64,000 bases of DNA from contig NZ_SIJH01000003.1 of NCBI RefSeq assembly GCF_004762095.1, positions 62,001-126,000 on the forward strand, written 5' to 3'. This document shows, one piece after another, positions 35,569 to 46,014 of the stretch. Source of the stretch: Tabrizicola caldifontis. GTDB lineage: Bacteria; Pseudomonadota; Alphaproteobacteria; Rhodobacterales; Rhodobacteraceae. Numbering within the stretch: position 1 is the first letter of the stretch; each line of letters opens with the position of its first letter. The notes beneath the pieces are model-generated. The model ran no database searches. It was not told the DNA's origin and worked only from the letters and a program-made list of their open reading frames with translations. Position numbers and translations under genes: made by a program.

Positions 35569-36447
35569 ATGGCACTTGACGGATATACTGACCAGACGAT
35601 GTCGCGCCAAGCGATGAAGGCGGAATTGCTGGATGCCGAAACGGAGCTGCGCCTTGCCTACGCCTGGCGCAATCAGCGCGACGAGGCCGCGCTGCACCGG
35701 CTGATCACCGCATACATGCGCCTGGCAATCAGCATGGCCGCAAAGTTTCGCCGCTACGGCGCACCGATGAACGACCTGATCCAGGAAGCCTCCCTCGGCC
35801 TCATGAAGGCGGCCGACAAGTTCGACCCCGACCGGGGCGTCCGCTTTTCGACTTATGCGGTCTGGTGGATCAAGGCCTCGATCCAGGACTATGTGATGCG
35901 CAACTGGTCGATGGTGCGCACCGGCTCTACCTCCAGCCAGAAGGCGCTGTTCTTCAACCTGCGCCGGGTGCAGGCCAAGCTGGAGCGCGAGGCCAGCCAG
36001 CGCGGCGAGGTGCTGGATCAGCATCAGTTGCGCCAGATGGTGGCAGCCGAAGTCGGAGTACCGGTCGCGGATGTCGAGATGATGGAGGGGCGGCTGTCGG
36101 GCAGCGACTATTCGCTGAACGCCCCCCAGTCGATGGACGAGGACGGCCGCGAATGGATCGACGCCCTGGAGGACGAAGGCACGCAGGCGGCCGATGTCGT
36201 CGAAGGTGCGCACGACGGGGCGCGGCTGCGCGGCTGGCTGGTCAAGGCGATGCAGGGCCTGAACGCGCGCGAGCGCTACATCGTGGCCGAGCGCAAGCTG
36301 AAGGATGAGGGGCGCACGCTGGAATCGCTTGGCGAGGAGCTGGGCCTGTCGAAAGAGCGCGTGCGTCAGCTGGAAGCCGCCGCATTCGCCAAGATGCGCC
36401 GCAGCCTCGAGGCGCAGTCGCGCGAGGTCCGGCATTTCCTGGCCTGA
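35569..36447 (+). CDS. rpoH2: RNA polymerase sigma factor RpoH, RpoHII type
   Basis: 292 residues from ATG 35569, preceded by AGGAGGT. Sigma region 2 (MNDLIQEASLGLMKAADKFDPDRGVRFSTYAVWWIKASIQDYVMRNWSMVR reads through as expected; key part DRGVRFSTYAVWW), the RpoH box QKALFFNLRRVQ, and region 4 (LGEELGLSKERVRQLE) are all clear. The N-terminus ALDGYTDQTMSRQAMKAELL is like Rhodobacter RpoHII, which controls the response to singlet oxygen and oxidative stress under RpoE. The upstream promoter matches this. Confidence 0.92.
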   Translation: MALDGYTDQTMSRQAMKAELLDAETELRLAYAWRNQRDEAALHRLITAYMRLAISMAAKFRRYGAPMNDLIQEASLGLMKAADKFDPDRGVRFSTYAVWWIKASIQDYVMRNWSMVRTGSTSSQKALFFNLRRVQAKLEREASQRGEVLDQHQLRQMVAAEVGVPVADVEMMEGRLSGSDYSLNAPQSMDEDGREWIDALEDEGTQAADVVEGAHDGARLRGWLVKAMQGLNARERYIVAERKLKDEGRTLESLGEELGLSKERVRQLEAAAFAKMRRSLEAQSREVRHFLA

Positions 36448-36500
36448 TTCCGGGTCAGGATAGGCCGTGGCCCGACGGGTTTGAACGCACCCTTGCTGCC

Positions 36501-36524
36501 GCAGGGGCACAGGGCGCCCCCTGC
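36501..36524 (+). terminator. Possible terminator after rpoH2
   Basis: GCAGGGG and CCCCTGC pair across a 10-base loop in the 156-base gap before coaBC. No T run follows. Suggestive only. Confidence 0.3.
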
Positions 36525-36603
36525 CCGACGGCATTGCCACGGTCAGGGACAGGCGCGAGGTGTTGAGTTTGGCCGCCCGCAACCTTACACCTGAAGGCAG
36601 GCC

Positions 36604-37812
36604 ATGGGGGATCTGCCGATGCTGGCGGGCAAGCGCATTCTTCTGATCATCGGCGGCGGTATCGCGGCCTACAAGAGCCTCGAGCTGATCCGGCTGATCC
36701 GCAAGGAAGGGGGCTCTGTCACACCTGTGCTGACCCGGGCGGGGGCAGAGTTCGTCACACCCCTGTCGGTCGGGGCCCTTGCCGAAGCCAAGGTACACGA
36801 GGCGCTGTTCGACCTGACCGCGGAAGCCGAGATGGGACATATCGAACTGTCGCGCTCTGCCGATCTGGTGGTCGTGGCCCCGGCAACGGCAGACCTGCTG
36901 GCCAGGATGGCGGGCGGGCTGGCGGACGATCTGGCCTCGACCCTGCTTCTGGCGACAGACAAGCGGGTTCTGGTGGCGCCGGCCATGAATGTGCGGATGT
37001 GGCAGCACCCTGCGACCCGGCGCAACCTTGCGGCGCTGCGGGGCGACGGGGTGCTGACGGTCGGCCCGGACAAGGGCGAGATGGCCTGCGGGGAATACGG
37101 GCCAGGGCGGATGGCAGAACCTTCGGCGATTGTCGCGGCGATCTCGGCGGCGCTGTGTGCCGGGCCGCTTCTGGGCAGACATGTGATCGTGACCTCGGGG
37201 CCGACGCATGAACCCATAGATCCGGTGCGCTATATCGCCAATCGGTCGTCCGGGGCGCAGGGCGCGGCGATTGCGGCGGCGCTGCGCGACCTGGGGGCAC
37301 GGGTGACCTTCGTGACCGGGCCGGCCGTGGTGCCGCCACCTGCCGGGGTTTCCGTGGTTGCTGTCGAAACCGCGCTGGAGATGGCCGACGCAGTCAAGGC
37401 GGCGCTTCCGGCCGACGCTGCGGTGATGGCCGCGGCGGTGGCCGACTGGCGGGTGGCGAATGCTTCTGTCCAGAAACTGAAGAAGGATGGATCGGGCAAG
37501 GCCCCGGTGCTGGAATTCGCCGAAAATCCCGACATTCTTGCGATGGTCGCGCAGGGTGCCCGGCGACCGCGGCTTGTGGTTGGTTTTGCGGCCGAAACCA
37601 CCGATGTGGTCGCCAATGCCACGACAAAGCGGCTGCGCAAGGGCTGCGACTGGATCGTGGCCAACGATGTCTCGCCCGGAACGGGGGTCATGGGCGGGCC
37701 AGAGAATGCCGTGGTGTTGATTTTCGAGGAAGGGACCGAAACCTGGCCCAGGATGGGCAAGGACGAAGTGGCGCGAAGGCTGGCGGTGCGAATTGCCGAG
37801 GCGCTGCGCTGA
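36604..37812 (+). CDS. coaBC: Bifunctional phosphopantothenoylcysteine decarboxylase / phosphopantothenate-cysteine ligase
   Basis: 402 residues, standard for the fused enzyme of coenzyme A synthesis. The N-terminal flavoprotein half has [26 protein letters not shown], the PAMNVRMW motif and the [14 protein letters not shown] substrate flap with the catalytic Cys. The C-terminal ligase half has [20 protein letters not shown] and the VADWRV...KLKK segment. ATG 36604 follows GAAGGCAGG; an ATG 15 bases later is possible. It is followed by dut in many proteobacteria, as here. Confidence 0.95.
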   Translation: MGDLPMLAGKRILLIIGGGIAAYKSLELIRLIRKEGGSVTPVLTRAGAEFVTPLSVGALAEAKVHEALFDLTAEAEMGHIELSRSADLVVVAPATADLLARMAGGLADDLASTLLLATDKRVLVAPAMNVRMWQHPATRRNLAALRGDGVLTVGPDKGEMACGEYGPGRMAEPSAIVAAISAALCAGPLLGRHVIVTSGPTHEPIDPVRYIANRSSGAQGAAIAAALRDLGARVTFVTGPAVVPPPAGVSVVAVETALEMADAVKAALPADAAVMAAAVADWRVANASVQKLKKDGSGKAPVLEFAENPDILAMVAQGARRPRLVVGFAAETTDVVANATTKRLRKGCDWIVANDVSPGTGVMGGPENAVVLIFEEGTETWPRMGKDEVARRLAVRIAEALR

Positions 37813-37892
37813 GGGGGGCATTGGCACCAGCAACGGGCGATCCTGTCTCGCCAGTCTTGCGGATGTCAGTCGAAAGGGATTTGGGTCAGAAG

Positions 37893-38384
37893 ATGACTGA
37901 TCGGGTTCGTCTGCTGGTGCGCGTGTTGTGGGAGGACTGGGCCGACCGGAGCCTGCCCCTTCCCTCCTACCAGACACAGGGCGCAGCGGGCGCGGATCTC
38001 TGCGCGAACTTTCCGCCAGAGGCCCGGCGGGACGGGCTTACCCTTGCCCCGATGCAGCGGGCGATCTGCCCGACCGGCATACGGGTGGCGATCCCGGAAG
38101 GCTATGAAATGCAGGTGCGCCCCCGCTCGGGGCTTGCATCGAAACACGGAATCACCTTGCCGAACACGCCGGGCACCATCGACAGCGATTATCGCGGCCC
38201 TCTGGGCGTTTCGCTGATCAACCTCGGGACCGAGCCCTATACCATTCGCCACGGCGACCGGGTGGCGCAGGCCGTGGTCGTGCCGGTGATGCAGGCGGGA
38301 TTCATGGTGGTGGACGCGCTGGACGAAACGGCGCGGGGCACCGGCGGGTTCGGATCGACCGGTATCGGGGCAGGACAACCTTGA
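37893..38384 (+). CDS. dut: dUTP diphosphatase
   Basis: 163 residues from ATG 37893. All five dUTPase motifs are recognisable: [45 protein letters not shown], and the C-terminal GTGGFGSTG arm. The enzyme hydrolyses dUTP to dUMP, keeping uracil out of DNA. An upstream ATG at 37863 would add 10 residues; the family N-terminus favours the later start. Its stop overlaps the next gene's TTG start by four bases. Confidence 0.93.
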   Translation: MTDRVRLLVRVLWEDWADRSLPLPSYQTQGAAGADLCANFPPEARRDGLTLAPMQRAICPTGIRVAIPEGYEMQVRPRSGLASKHGITLPNTPGTIDSDYRGPLGVSLINLGTEPYTIRHGDRVAQAVVVPVMQAGFMVVDALDETARGTGGFGSTGIGAGQP

Positions 38385-39430
38385 TCGGTCTGCTTGGGTT
38401 CGCGGGTCTCTGGGCGCTGGGGCGCTGGCGCGGCTGGGGCGACCGGTGGCTACTGCCGGCGACCGGCTGGTGGGCGTTTCTGCTGGCGATCAACCTGCCC
38501 CCCGTGGCTGGCAACCCGGTTGCCCGGCTTGTGGGGGGCGATTTCCGGGCCTGGCTGGTCTTTGGCCTGATGGCAGCCCTTGCGCTGGGCTACCGCCAGG
38601 GTTTGCGCGCACTGCGCCGGCGGAAGCGGACGGATCCGCAGCCCGAGACCGCACCCGGCACCTTCCGCGAGGCAGAACTGGAACGTTACGCCCGGCACAT
38701 CCTTCTGCGCGAGATCGGCGGCGCCGGGCAGAAGCGGCTGAAGGCGGCCAGAGTGCTGGTCGTGGGGGCCGGGGGGCTGGGGTCGCCGGTCCTGCTATAC
38801 CTTGCCGGTTCGGGTGTGGGAACTATCGGCGTGATCGACCCGGACGTGGTGGAAAACACCAACCTTCAGCGCCAGGTGATCCATTCGGACCAGCGCATCG
38901 GCATGCCAAAGGTCTTTTCGGCCGAGCTGGCGATGAAGGCTCTGAACCCCTTCATCGAGGTCAGACCCTACAACCGCAAGCTTGACGAAGAGACGGCGCA
39001 GGCCCTGATCGGCAACTACGACCTGGTGCTGGACGGAACGGATGACTTCGACACCCGATACCTCGTGAACCGGGCCTGCGTCGCGACTGGGGTGCCGCTG
39101 ATCAGCGGCGCCATCACCCAGTGGGAGGGCCAGCTGGGCCTGTATCACCCCCGGTCGGGCGGGCCGTGCTATGCCTGCGTCTTCCCGGTGAAGCCGGCTG
39201 CGGGGTTGGTGCCGACCTGCGCCCAGGCCGGGGTGGCCGCACCGCTGCCCGGGGTGATCGGGGCAATGATGGCGGTGGAGGCGGTCAAGTGGCTCACCGG
39301 GGCGGGCGCGACGCTGTCGGGCAGGCTGATGATCCACGATGCGCTGCATGCCGAGACCCGCGTCATCACCGTGAAACGCCGCGCAGACTGCCCGGTCTGC
39401 GGAAGCCATGTGGCCGGTTGGCATGGCTGA
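38381..39430 (+). CDS. moeB: HesA/MoeB/ThiF family adenylyltransferase with an N-terminal membrane region
   Basis: 349 residues from TTG 38381, which overlaps the dut stop (TTGA). Residues from about 100 form an E1-like domain: [22 protein letters not shown] loop [34 protein letters not shown], and two CxxC zinc pairs (CYAC, CPVC). These enzymes adenylate the C-terminus of MoaD- or ThiS-like sulfur carriers. The first 75 residues are hydrophobic with two likely membrane helices ([27 protein letters not shown]), an unusual anchor. If instead translation starts further in, an ordinary soluble MoeB would result. Confidence 0.85.
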   Translation: MIGLLGFAGLWALGRWRGWGDRWLLPATGWWAFLLAINLPPVAGNPVARLVGGDFRAWLVFGLMAALALGYRQGLRALRRRKRTDPQPETAPGTFREAELERYARHILLREIGGAGQKRLKAARVLVVGAGGLGSPVLLYLAGSGVGTIGVIDPDVVENTNLQRQVIHSDQRIGMPKVFSAELAMKALNPFIEVRPYNRKLDEETAQALIGNYDLVLDGTDDFDTRYLVNRACVATGVPLISGAITQWEGQLGLYHPRSGGPCYACVFPVKPAAGLVPTCAQAGVAAPLPGVIGAMMAVEAVKWLTGAGATLSGRLMIHDALHAETRVITVKRRADCPVCGSHVAGWHG

Positions 39431-39550
39431 GGAGATGAAGGGGGCGCAGCCCACGCCCGACAGGTCCGGCGGGATCGTCTGTGCGGCCCTGGCCTCTACC
39501 AATCGGTCTGGCGCCGGCCTATCCTGCGCGGGCATGGGCGAGGGATCGAC

Positions 39551-40966
39551 GTGGCGCTTTCGGGACTGACGGAGGGGATATCGCGTGGCCTCGAAGGGGC
39601 CGGGGCGACGCTTTCCGAGACCCTGTTCGACACGACGCTGCGTCTGGGCGTCACGGGACTGGCACGCGCCGGCAAGACCGTATTCATCACCGCACTGGTT
39701 GCAAACCTGCTCAATCGCGGGCGGATGCCACAGCTGGTGGCGCAGGCCGAGGGGCGGATTCAGGCGGTCTATCTGCAGCCGCAGCCCGACGTCACACTGC
39801 CCCGCTTCGATTACGAGGCCCATCTTGCCGCGCTGACCGGCGATCAGCCGCGTTGGCCGGACTCGACCCGTGCGATTTCGGAACTGCGGCTTTCCTTCCG
39901 TGTGCAGCAGAAAGGCCTTCTGTCATCATGGCGTGGCCCCCGCACGTTGCACCTCGACATCGTGGACTACCCGGGCGAATGGTTGCTTGACCTTTCGCTT
40001 CTCGACCAGGGCTACGAAGCCTGGTCTGACGCAACGCTCGCCCGCATGGAAAAGCGCAGCGAAGCGGCCGACTATCTGGCCCTGGCCCGGGCCGAGGACG
40101 GGGCGCTTCGCCTGGATGAAGGCAGGGCGCATGCCCTGGCCCGCGCCTTTACCGCCTATCTGGCGGCAGCACGCGAGCTGGGCCGGATCGATGTCACCCC
40201 GGGCCGCTTCCTGCTGCCCGGAGATCTGGCCGGGTCGCCGGTTCTGACATTCGCGCCCTTGCCGAGGCCTGCCCTGACCCCGCGTGACTGCCTGTGGCGC
40301 GAAATGATGCGGCGCTATGAGGCCTACAAGGCCAAGGTTGTTCGTCCCTTCTTCCGCGACCATTTCGCAAGGATCGACCGGCAGGTGGTGCTGGCCGATG
40401 TTCTGGGGGCGATCCATCAGGGCCCACGCGCGGTAGAGGATCTTCGCCGTACCATGGCCGAGATCCTTTCCGCCTTCCGGCCGGGCCGCAATTCCTGGCT
40501 TTCCGGCCTGTTCGGCAGTCGCAGGGTGGAACGGATCCTGTTCGCCGCCACCAAGGCCGACCATCTGCACCACGAACAGCACCCGGCGCTGACCGCGATC
40601 ACTGCGGCGCTGCTGTCCGATGCCAGGTCGCGGGCCGACTTTTCCGGCGCCCGGACCGAAGCTCTTTCCCTGGCCGCGTTGCGTGCCACAGTCGAAGAAA
40701 CCGTGATCCGGGACGGTGTCGCACTTCCGGCGGTGCGGGGCACGCTTCAGGCCACCGGAAAGCCTGCGGTCATGTATCCGGGCGCCCTTCCCGGCGATCC
40801 CGCGCGGCTGCTGTCGCCCGCGCGGGAAGGGGCAGAAAGATGGCTGGATGCCGATTACGAGCTGATGACCTTTGCCCCTGCCCGGCTGAACCTGAAACCT
40901 GGAGAGGGCCCGCCGCACATTCGCCTTGACCGGGCGATCCAGTTCCTGATCGGAGACCAGTTGTGA
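39551..40966 (+). CDS. YcjX-like family protein with nucleoside-triphosphatase motif
   Basis: 471 residues from GTG 39551 with GAGGG upstream. The DUF463/YcjX family signature is present: a P-loop GLARAGKTVF near residue 37, HLDIVDYPGEWLLDLSLL (DxxG-like), and FAATKADHLHHEQHP (TKAD, like the G4 motif). YcjX is predicted to be a GTPase and is linked to stress or phage-shock genes in enterobacteria. The stop overlaps the next gene (GTGA), a YcjF-type membrane partner, so they are a unit. Confidence 0.88.
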   Translation: MALSGLTEGISRGLEGAGATLSETLFDTTLRLGVTGLARAGKTVFITALVANLLNRGRMPQLVAQAEGRIQAVYLQPQPDVTLPRFDYEAHLAALTGDQPRWPDSTRAISELRLSFRVQQKGLLSSWRGPRTLHLDIVDYPGEWLLDLSLLDQGYEAWSDATLARMEKRSEAADYLALARAEDGALRLDEGRAHALARAFTAYLAAARELGRIDVTPGRFLLPGDLAGSPVLTFAPLPRPALTPRDCLWREMMRRYEAYKAKVVRPFFRDHFARIDRQVVLADVLGAIHQGPRAVEDLRRTMAEILSAFRPGRNSWLSGLFGSRRVERILFAATKADHLHHEQHPALTAITAALLSDARSRADFSGARTEALSLAALRATVEETVIRDGVALPAVRGTLQATGKPAVMYPGALPGDPARLLSPAREGAERWLDADYELMTFAPARLNLKPGEGPPHIRLDRAIQFLIGDQL

Positions 40967-41955
40967 GCCGCCCGCCCAAGCCCTTCGTCCAGGAGATCGA
41001 CGCAGCACCTGATCCCTCCGAAGCGCCGCCCGTGCCGGACAACCTGCCCCAGGGTCGGGCGATCCAGGGGCTTGCAGCCCTGTCGCAGCCCGGAAGCTCG
41101 TCCCTGACACGTCTCGCGATCTGGGCCTTCGGGGCGCTGTTCACCTTCACCCTTTCGGTCGCCGCCTGGGATTTCGTGACCGGCCTCATGGCGCGGAACC
41201 CTGTCCTGGGATGGATCGCCCTGACGCTGGTGATGCTGGCGCTGTTTGCCGCCGTGGTACTGGCCCTGCGCGAGTGGGCAGCGTTCCTGCGCCTGCGGCG
41301 GCTGGACAGTCTGAGGCTTCGCGCCGAGGCGGCGCGGACCGGCGCGGATCTCAGGCAGGCGCGGCATGTGGTCTCGGCGCTTGACGGCCTTTATGCCGGC
41401 CGTGCCGATACGGCTTGGGGCCGGGCCCGGCTGGCCGAGCGCAGGGAAGAGGTGATGGACGCCGATGCCCTGCTGTCGCTGGCGGAACGGGAGCTGCTGG
41501 CAACACTGGATGCCGAGGCGCGCGCGGTCATCGAAAGCGCGGCACGGCAGGTGGCAATGGTAACGGCACTGGTCCCGCTGGCACTGGCGGATGTGGCGGT
41601 TGCCGGCATGGCCAACCTGCGGATGATCCGGCGGATCGCGGAAATCTATGGGGGGCGCTCCGGCAGCCTTGGCAGTCTCAGGCTGCTGCGGCGGGTCTTC
41701 GCCTCGCTGCTGGCGGCAGGTGCGCTGGCACTGACCGATGACATGATCGGCTCTGTCGCGGGGGGCGGGATGCTGTCGAAACTCTCGCGCCGGTTCGGCG
41801 AGGGGGTGGTGAACGGCGCGCTGACCGCAAGGGTGGGCGTGGCAGCGATCGAACTTTGCCGGCCGATGCCCTTCGAGGCATTAGAACGTCCGGCCGTGTC
41901 TTCGCTGATCTCTCGCGCGCTGACCGGTGTGTTCGGAAAGGACACCACGGGCTGA
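40963..41955 (+). CDS. YcjF-like TIGR01620/DUF697 membrane protein
   Basis: 330 residues from GTG 40963. A hydrophilic N-terminal 50 residues is followed by two membrane helices (about 52-72 and 82-105) and a C-terminal DUF697-like region rich in alanine (AMVTALVPLALADVAVAGMANLRMIRRIAEIYGGR...). This is the partner of YcjX; the pair is nearly always adjacent. Function unknown, probably envelope-stress related. Convergent with the glycosyltransferase gene about 100 bases on. Confidence 0.85.
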   Translation: MSRPPKPFVQEIDAAPDPSEAPPVPDNLPQGRAIQGLAALSQPGSSSLTRLAIWAFGALFTFTLSVAAWDFVTGLMARNPVLGWIALTLVMLALFAAVVLALREWAAFLRLRRLDSLRLRAEAARTGADLRQARHVVSALDGLYAGRADTAWGRARLAERREEVMDADALLSLAERELLATLDAEARAVIESAARQVAMVTALVPLALADVAVAGMANLRMIRRIAEIYGGRSGSLGSLRLLRRVFASLLAAGALALTDDMIGSVAGGGMLSKLSRRFGEGVVNGALTARVGVAAIELCRPMPFEALERPAVSSLISRALTGVFGKDTTG

Positions 41956-42053
41956 ACGTCCGGGACCGAGCCTGCACCGCGCGGTCTACCTTGCCCGAGA
42001 TATCGCCTGATCGGGGCCCGCGCTTGCGACCGCAAGGGGGCCAGCCCTGCCCC

Positions 42054-43322
42054 TCATGTGGCAGGCGCCCCCTGGGCCATAGGCCTCGATGCCGTGTGCC
42101 AGCCGCGTTCCAGCCTGGTCAGAAGGTCGATCTGTCTTGGCAGGCAGATGCTGCGCAGGTCATAGTTTGCGCGCACCATGGCCCGCGCCGCCTTGCGCAT
42201 CGACAGATAGGCTTCGGGTCTGGCCAGCGCGTCGATCAGGGCCGCCGACCAGCCATCGACATCGAAGAAATCGACAAGCCGTCCGGTGACGCCATCCTCG
42301 ATCATTTCCTGCACGGGTGGCGTGCGCGACCCGATGACCAGCGCCCCCGCTGCCATTGCCTCGACCATCGACCAGGAAAGCACGAACGGATAGGTAAGAT
42401 AGGCGTGAACCCGGCTGACATGGATCAGGTTCACCAGACAATCGTAGGGCACCTTGCCGGTGAAATGCACACGGGTAAGGTCCAGCCGGTCCCGTACCTC
42501 GTTCAGGATCACGTCCTTCCACTTTCCCCCCTGTTTCGGCGGCTGGCCATAGCTGGTCTCGTCGCCCCCGACGATCACCACCTGCGCTTCAGGGCGTGCC
42601 GCCAGGACCGCAGGCAGGGCGCGCATGAAGATGTGGTAGCCGCGATAGGGTTCGAGGTTGCGGTTGACGAAGGTCAGAACCTCGTCGCCGACCTTCAGCA
42701 CCCGCCCGTTCGGCAGGGAAAAGCTGGCGGCGGGGTTCGGCGTCAGGCGGTTGCAGTCGACCCCGTCGAAGATCACCTCAAGGTTCTGGCGCAACAGCGG
42801 CGGATGCGTGCTGGCCTGCCAGCGGGTCGGGGTCAGGCCGCAATCGGCATGGACGACGGCCTGCGCCTGATACGCCGCCCTGCCCTGCGCGATCATCACC
42901 TGATCGAAGCCCGCATTCTGGAATTCCGGGTCAAAGCCGGCGTCGGCCCCCCTGCCCTGGTAATAGAACTCGGAATAGACAAGCAGCCTGGCTTCCGGCC
43001 AGACTTCCTTCAGGAACAGGGTCTCGCCCCAACCGGAATGGCCCAGGATCACATCCGGCACATAACCCCTTTCGCGCAGACTGCGGCAGTGACGCGCAAC
43101 GACCACGCCCCGGTCACTGGTCATGGTATAAGTGCGCCCCAACCGTGTGGCGGCAGGATCCACCGGTTGCGGCCTGAAGGAATAGCGCGACAACGGAACC
43201 AGAGGGGGGCAGTTGTTCACCGCATCGCAGACCGCACGGACATCATGCCCACGGCGCTGCATCTCGGGCGCAAGGTGCAGGAACTGGCCGGGAAAGTTCT
43301 GGTGAACGAAAAGAAGCTTCAA
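42054..43322 (-). CDS. Glycosyltransferase family 4 protein
   Basis: 422 residues from TTG 43322, two bases after the yejF stop (TGACCTTG). GT-B fold: N-terminal LLFVHQNFPGQFLHLAPEMQRRGHDV, donor-side segment VIVGGDETSYGQPP, and the conserved E-x7-E region SWSMVEAMAAGALVIGSRTPPVQEMIEDGVTGRLV. The N-terminal HQNFPGQF motif is shared with a group of bacterial GT4 enzymes. No ATG occurs near the N-terminus, so the TTG is the likely start. Substrate unknown. It is cotranscribed with the yej transporter, though a biological link is not obvious. Confidence 0.85.
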   Translation of the reverse strand: MKLLFVHQNFPGQFLHLAPEMQRRGHDVRAVCDAVNNCPPLVPLSRYSFRPQPVDPAATRLGRTYTMTSDRGVVVARHCRSLRERGYVPDVILGHSGWGETLFLKEVWPEARLLVYSEFYYQGRGADAGFDPEFQNAGFDQVMIAQGRAAYQAQAVVHADCGLTPTRWQASTHPPLLRQNLEVIFDGVDCNRLTPNPAASFSLPNGRVLKVGDEVLTFVNRNLEPYRGYHIFMRALPAVLAARPEAQVVIVGGDETSYGQPPKQGGKWKDVILNEVRDRLDLTRVHFTGKVPYDCLVNLIHVSRVHAYLTYPFVLSWSMVEAMAAGALVIGSRTPPVQEMIEDGVTGRLVDFFDVDGWSAALIDALARPEAYLSMRKAARAMVRANYDLRSICLPRQIDLLTRLERGWHTASRPMAQGAPAT

Positions 43323-43324
43323 GG

Positions 43325-44908
43325 TCAGGAACCGAAGGCTGCCGCCATCAGAGCCTTGGTATAGTCGGATTTCGGTTCGGTAAACACGGCCTGGCAGTCG
43401 CCGCTTTCCACCACATCCCCCGCCCGCATCACCATGACCTTGTGCGCCATGGCGCGGATCACCCGCAGATCGTGGCTGATGAAGATGTAGGCCAGGCCCC
43501 ATTTGCGCTGCAATGCGCGCAGCAGTTCGACGATCTGGACCTGCACCGTCATGTCCAGCGCACTGGTCGGCTCGTCCAGCACCACCAGCCTGGGGCGCAA
43601 GATCATGGCGCGGGCAATGGCGATGCGCTGGCGCTGGCCGCCCGAGAATTCGTGCGGGTACCGCGCCATCATGGCCGGGTCAAGGCCGACCTCGCGCATG
43701 ATTTCGGCGACCATCTCGGTGCGGTTGCGGCCCGGGGCAACCCCGTGAACCCCCAGCCCTTCGGCGATGATCTGTTCCACCGTCATCCGGGGGGAAAGGC
43801 TGCCGAACGGATCCTGGAACACGACCTGCATTTCGCGGCGCAGGCTGCGCAGCGCCGCGCCACGGCAATCGCGCAGATCGCGCCCCAGAAAGCTCACCCG
43901 CCCGGTCGAGGGGATCAGCCGCAGAATCGCCAGCGCCACAGTCGTCTTGCCCGAGCCGCTTTCGCCCACGATCCCCAGGGTTTCCCCGGCGCGGACGGTC
44001 AGGCTGGCATCGTTCACCGCCTTCACATGGCCCACGGTGCGCTTCAGCAGACCCTTCTGGATCGGAAACCAGATGCGCAGGCCCTCAGTCCGCACGATCT
44101 CTGGCGCATCGAGGGGCACCGGGTCGGGAACGCCCTTCTGTTCGGCGGCAAGAAGCTTTCGCGTGTAGGGATGCCGCGGATCGGCAAAGATGTCTGCGGT
44201 CGCCCCCTGTTCGACGATCTCTCCGCCCTGCATCACGCAGACCCGGTCGGCGATGCGGCGGACAATACCGAGGTCATGGGTGATGAACAGAAGGCTGAGG
44301 CCTTCCGACCGCTTCAGGTCGGCCAGAAGGTCAAGGATCTGTGCCTGGATGGTCACGTCCAGCGCCGTGGTCGGTTCGTCGGCGACAAGAAGTTCCGGCC
44401 CGTTCGCCAATGCCATGGCGATCATCACCCGCTGACGCTGGCCGCCCGACAGCTGGTGCGGGTAGGCGCCCAGGCGGCTTTCCGCGTCGCGAATGCCGAC
44501 CTTGCCCAGCAGCTCGATGATCCTTGCCCGCGCAGCGTTCCCCGAAAGACCCTGGTGCAGGGCCAGGCTTTCGGCCATCTGCTTTTCGATCGTGTGCAGC
44601 GGGTTGAGGCTGGTCATCGGCTCCTGGAAGATGAAGCTGATGTCGTTTCCCCGCACCCGGCGCAACTCGTGTTCCGATGCGCCGACCATCTGCCGCCCTG
44701 CATAGGTGACCGAACCCTGCACCTCGGCGGTATCGCCAAGCAGCCCCACGGTCGACAGCGCCGTGACCGACTTGCCCGATCCGCTTTCACCGACCAGGGC
44801 GACCGTTTCACCCTTGCCGACAGTGAAGCTGACACCCTTCACCGCCTCGATCAGCCGACCGTCCTGGCGGAATGTCACCTTCAGGTCTCTGACCTCCAGA
44901 ACGCTCAT
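43325..44908 (-). CDS. yejF: Peptide ABC transporter ATPase with two nucleotide-binding domains
   Basis: 527 residues with two complete ABC domains. Walker A GESGSGKS near 40 and GESGSGKT near 315; signatures LSGGQRQR and FSGGQRQR; Walker [13 protein letters not shown] and [12 protein letters not shown]. This doubled form matches YejF of the microcin C/oligopeptide importer YejABEF. The ATG overlaps the yejE stop by four bases. It energises uptake through YejB and YejE. Confidence 0.93.
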   Translation of the reverse strand: MSVLEVRDLKVTFRQDGRLIEAVKGVSFTVGKGETVALVGESGSGKSVTALSTVGLLGDTAEVQGSVTYAGRQMVGASEHELRRVRGNDISFIFQEPMTSLNPLHTIEKQMAESLALHQGLSGNAARARIIELLGKVGIRDAESRLGAYPHQLSGGQRQRVMIAMALANGPELLVADEPTTALDVTIQAQILDLLADLKRSEGLSLLFITHDLGIVRRIADRVCVMQGGEIVEQGATADIFADPRHPYTRKLLAAEQKGVPDPVPLDAPEIVRTEGLRIWFPIQKGLLKRTVGHVKAVNDASLTVRAGETLGIVGESGSGKTTVALAILRLIPSTGRVSFLGRDLRDCRGAALRSLRREMQVVFQDPFGSLSPRMTVEQIIAEGLGVHGVAPGRNRTEMVAEIMREVGLDPAMMARYPHEFSGGQRQRIAIARAMILRPRLVVLDEPTSALDMTVQVQIVELLRALQRKWGLAYIFISHDLRVIRAMAHKVMVMRAGDVVESGDCQAVFTEPKSDYTKALMAAAFGS

Positions 44909-46014
44909 TTGAAGGTCTTCCGCGGATCGAAGGCATCCCGGACGCCTTCAAAGATGAATACAAGCAGGCTGAGCATCACCGCGAAGGTGATGAAGGCCGT
45001 GAAGGCCAGATGCGGCGCCTGAAGGTTCTGTTGCGCCTGTCTCGACAACTGCCCCAGCGAGGGCGAGGATGAGGGCAGCCCGAAACCAAGGTAGTCAAGT
45101 GTTGCCAGTGCGCCGATCGTGCCGGTGATGATGAAGGGCAGGAAGGTCAGAGTGGCCACCATCGCATTCGGCAGCACATGCCTGAACATGATCTGCCAAT
45201 CGGGTACGCCCAGTGCGCGGGCCGCGCGCACATATTCGAAATTCCTGGCCCGCAGGAATTCGGCCCTGACGACACCGACAAGGCCGGTCCAGCCGAACAG
45301 GACCATCAGCCCGACCATCAGCCAGAAGCTTTTCGACCAGACCGCCGTGACGATGATGATCACATAAAGCGTCGGCACCGAGGACCACAGTTCGATGATG
45401 CGCTGAAAGATCAGGTCGGTCAGTCCGCCGAAATACCCCTGTACCGCCCCTGCGATGATGCCGATGATCGAGGTCAGCGCCGTGACGAGCAGCGCAAAAC
45501 TGACCGACAGGCGGAAGCCGTAGATCACCCTGGCCAGCACATCGCGGCTGGTGTCGTCAGTGCCAAGCCAGTTCTGCGCCGACGGCGGCCCGGGCGCCAC
45601 GCCACCGGTATCCACGATGGTATTGTAGCTGTAGGGGATGATCGGCCAGAGCAGCCAGCCCTTCGTGACCGGCTGCCCATCCGCCGTGCCGCGCGTCTCA
45701 ACCTCGGTGATGATGCCCTCGGGGTCATCCCAGCAGGCCTCGGATCCGCCGGCCTTGATGAGGCATTGCACTTCCACCGTCGAATACTTGGCCTCGGTCC
45801 GAAGATCGCCGCCGAAGGCTGTCTCGGGGTAGAACCTGAACACGGGGGAATAGAGATCGCCGTTGTAGCTGACAAGGATCGGGCGATTGTTGGCGATCAG
45901 CTCGGCGCACAGCGAAATTCCGTAGAGCACAAGAAAGATCCACAGCGACCACCAGGCCCGCCGGTTCGCCTTGAAATTCCGCCAGCGCCGCTGGTTCAGG
46001 GGCGAAAGCTGCAT
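44905..46014 (-). CDS. yejE: Peptide ABC transporter permease YejE
   Basis: 369 residues. N-terminal membrane helix after NQRRWRNFKANRRAWWSLW, a large periplasmic loop (about 40-150) typical of YejE, then a BPD_transp_1 domain with the EAA-type loop RAARALGVPDWQIMFRHVLPNAM. The start overlaps the yejB stop by one base and the end overlaps yejF. Forms the membrane channel with YejB. Confidence 0.92.
   Translation of the reverse strand: MQLSPLNQRRWRNFKANRRAWWSLWIFLVLYGISLCAELIANNRPILVSYNGDLYSPVFRFYPETAFGGDLRTEAKYSTVEVQCLIKAGGSEACWDDPEGIITEVETRGTADGQPVTKGWLLWPIIPYSYNTIVDTGGVAPGPPSAQNWLGTDDTSRDVLARVIYGFRLSVSFALLVTALTSIIGIIAGAVQGYFGGLTDLIFQRIIELWSSVPTLYVIIIVTAVWSKSFWLMVGLMVLFGWTGLVGVVRAEFLRARNFEYVRAARALGVPDWQIMFRHVLPNAMVATLTFLPFIITGTIGALATLDYLGFGLPSSSPSLGQLSRQAQQNLQAPHLAFTAFITFAVMLSLLVFIFEGVRDAFDPRKTFK

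Noticed and set aside
35293-37977. 894-codon minus-strand open frame across rpoH2 and coaBC
   Set aside because: Covers two well-supported plus-strand genes; composition is a GC-rich shadow.
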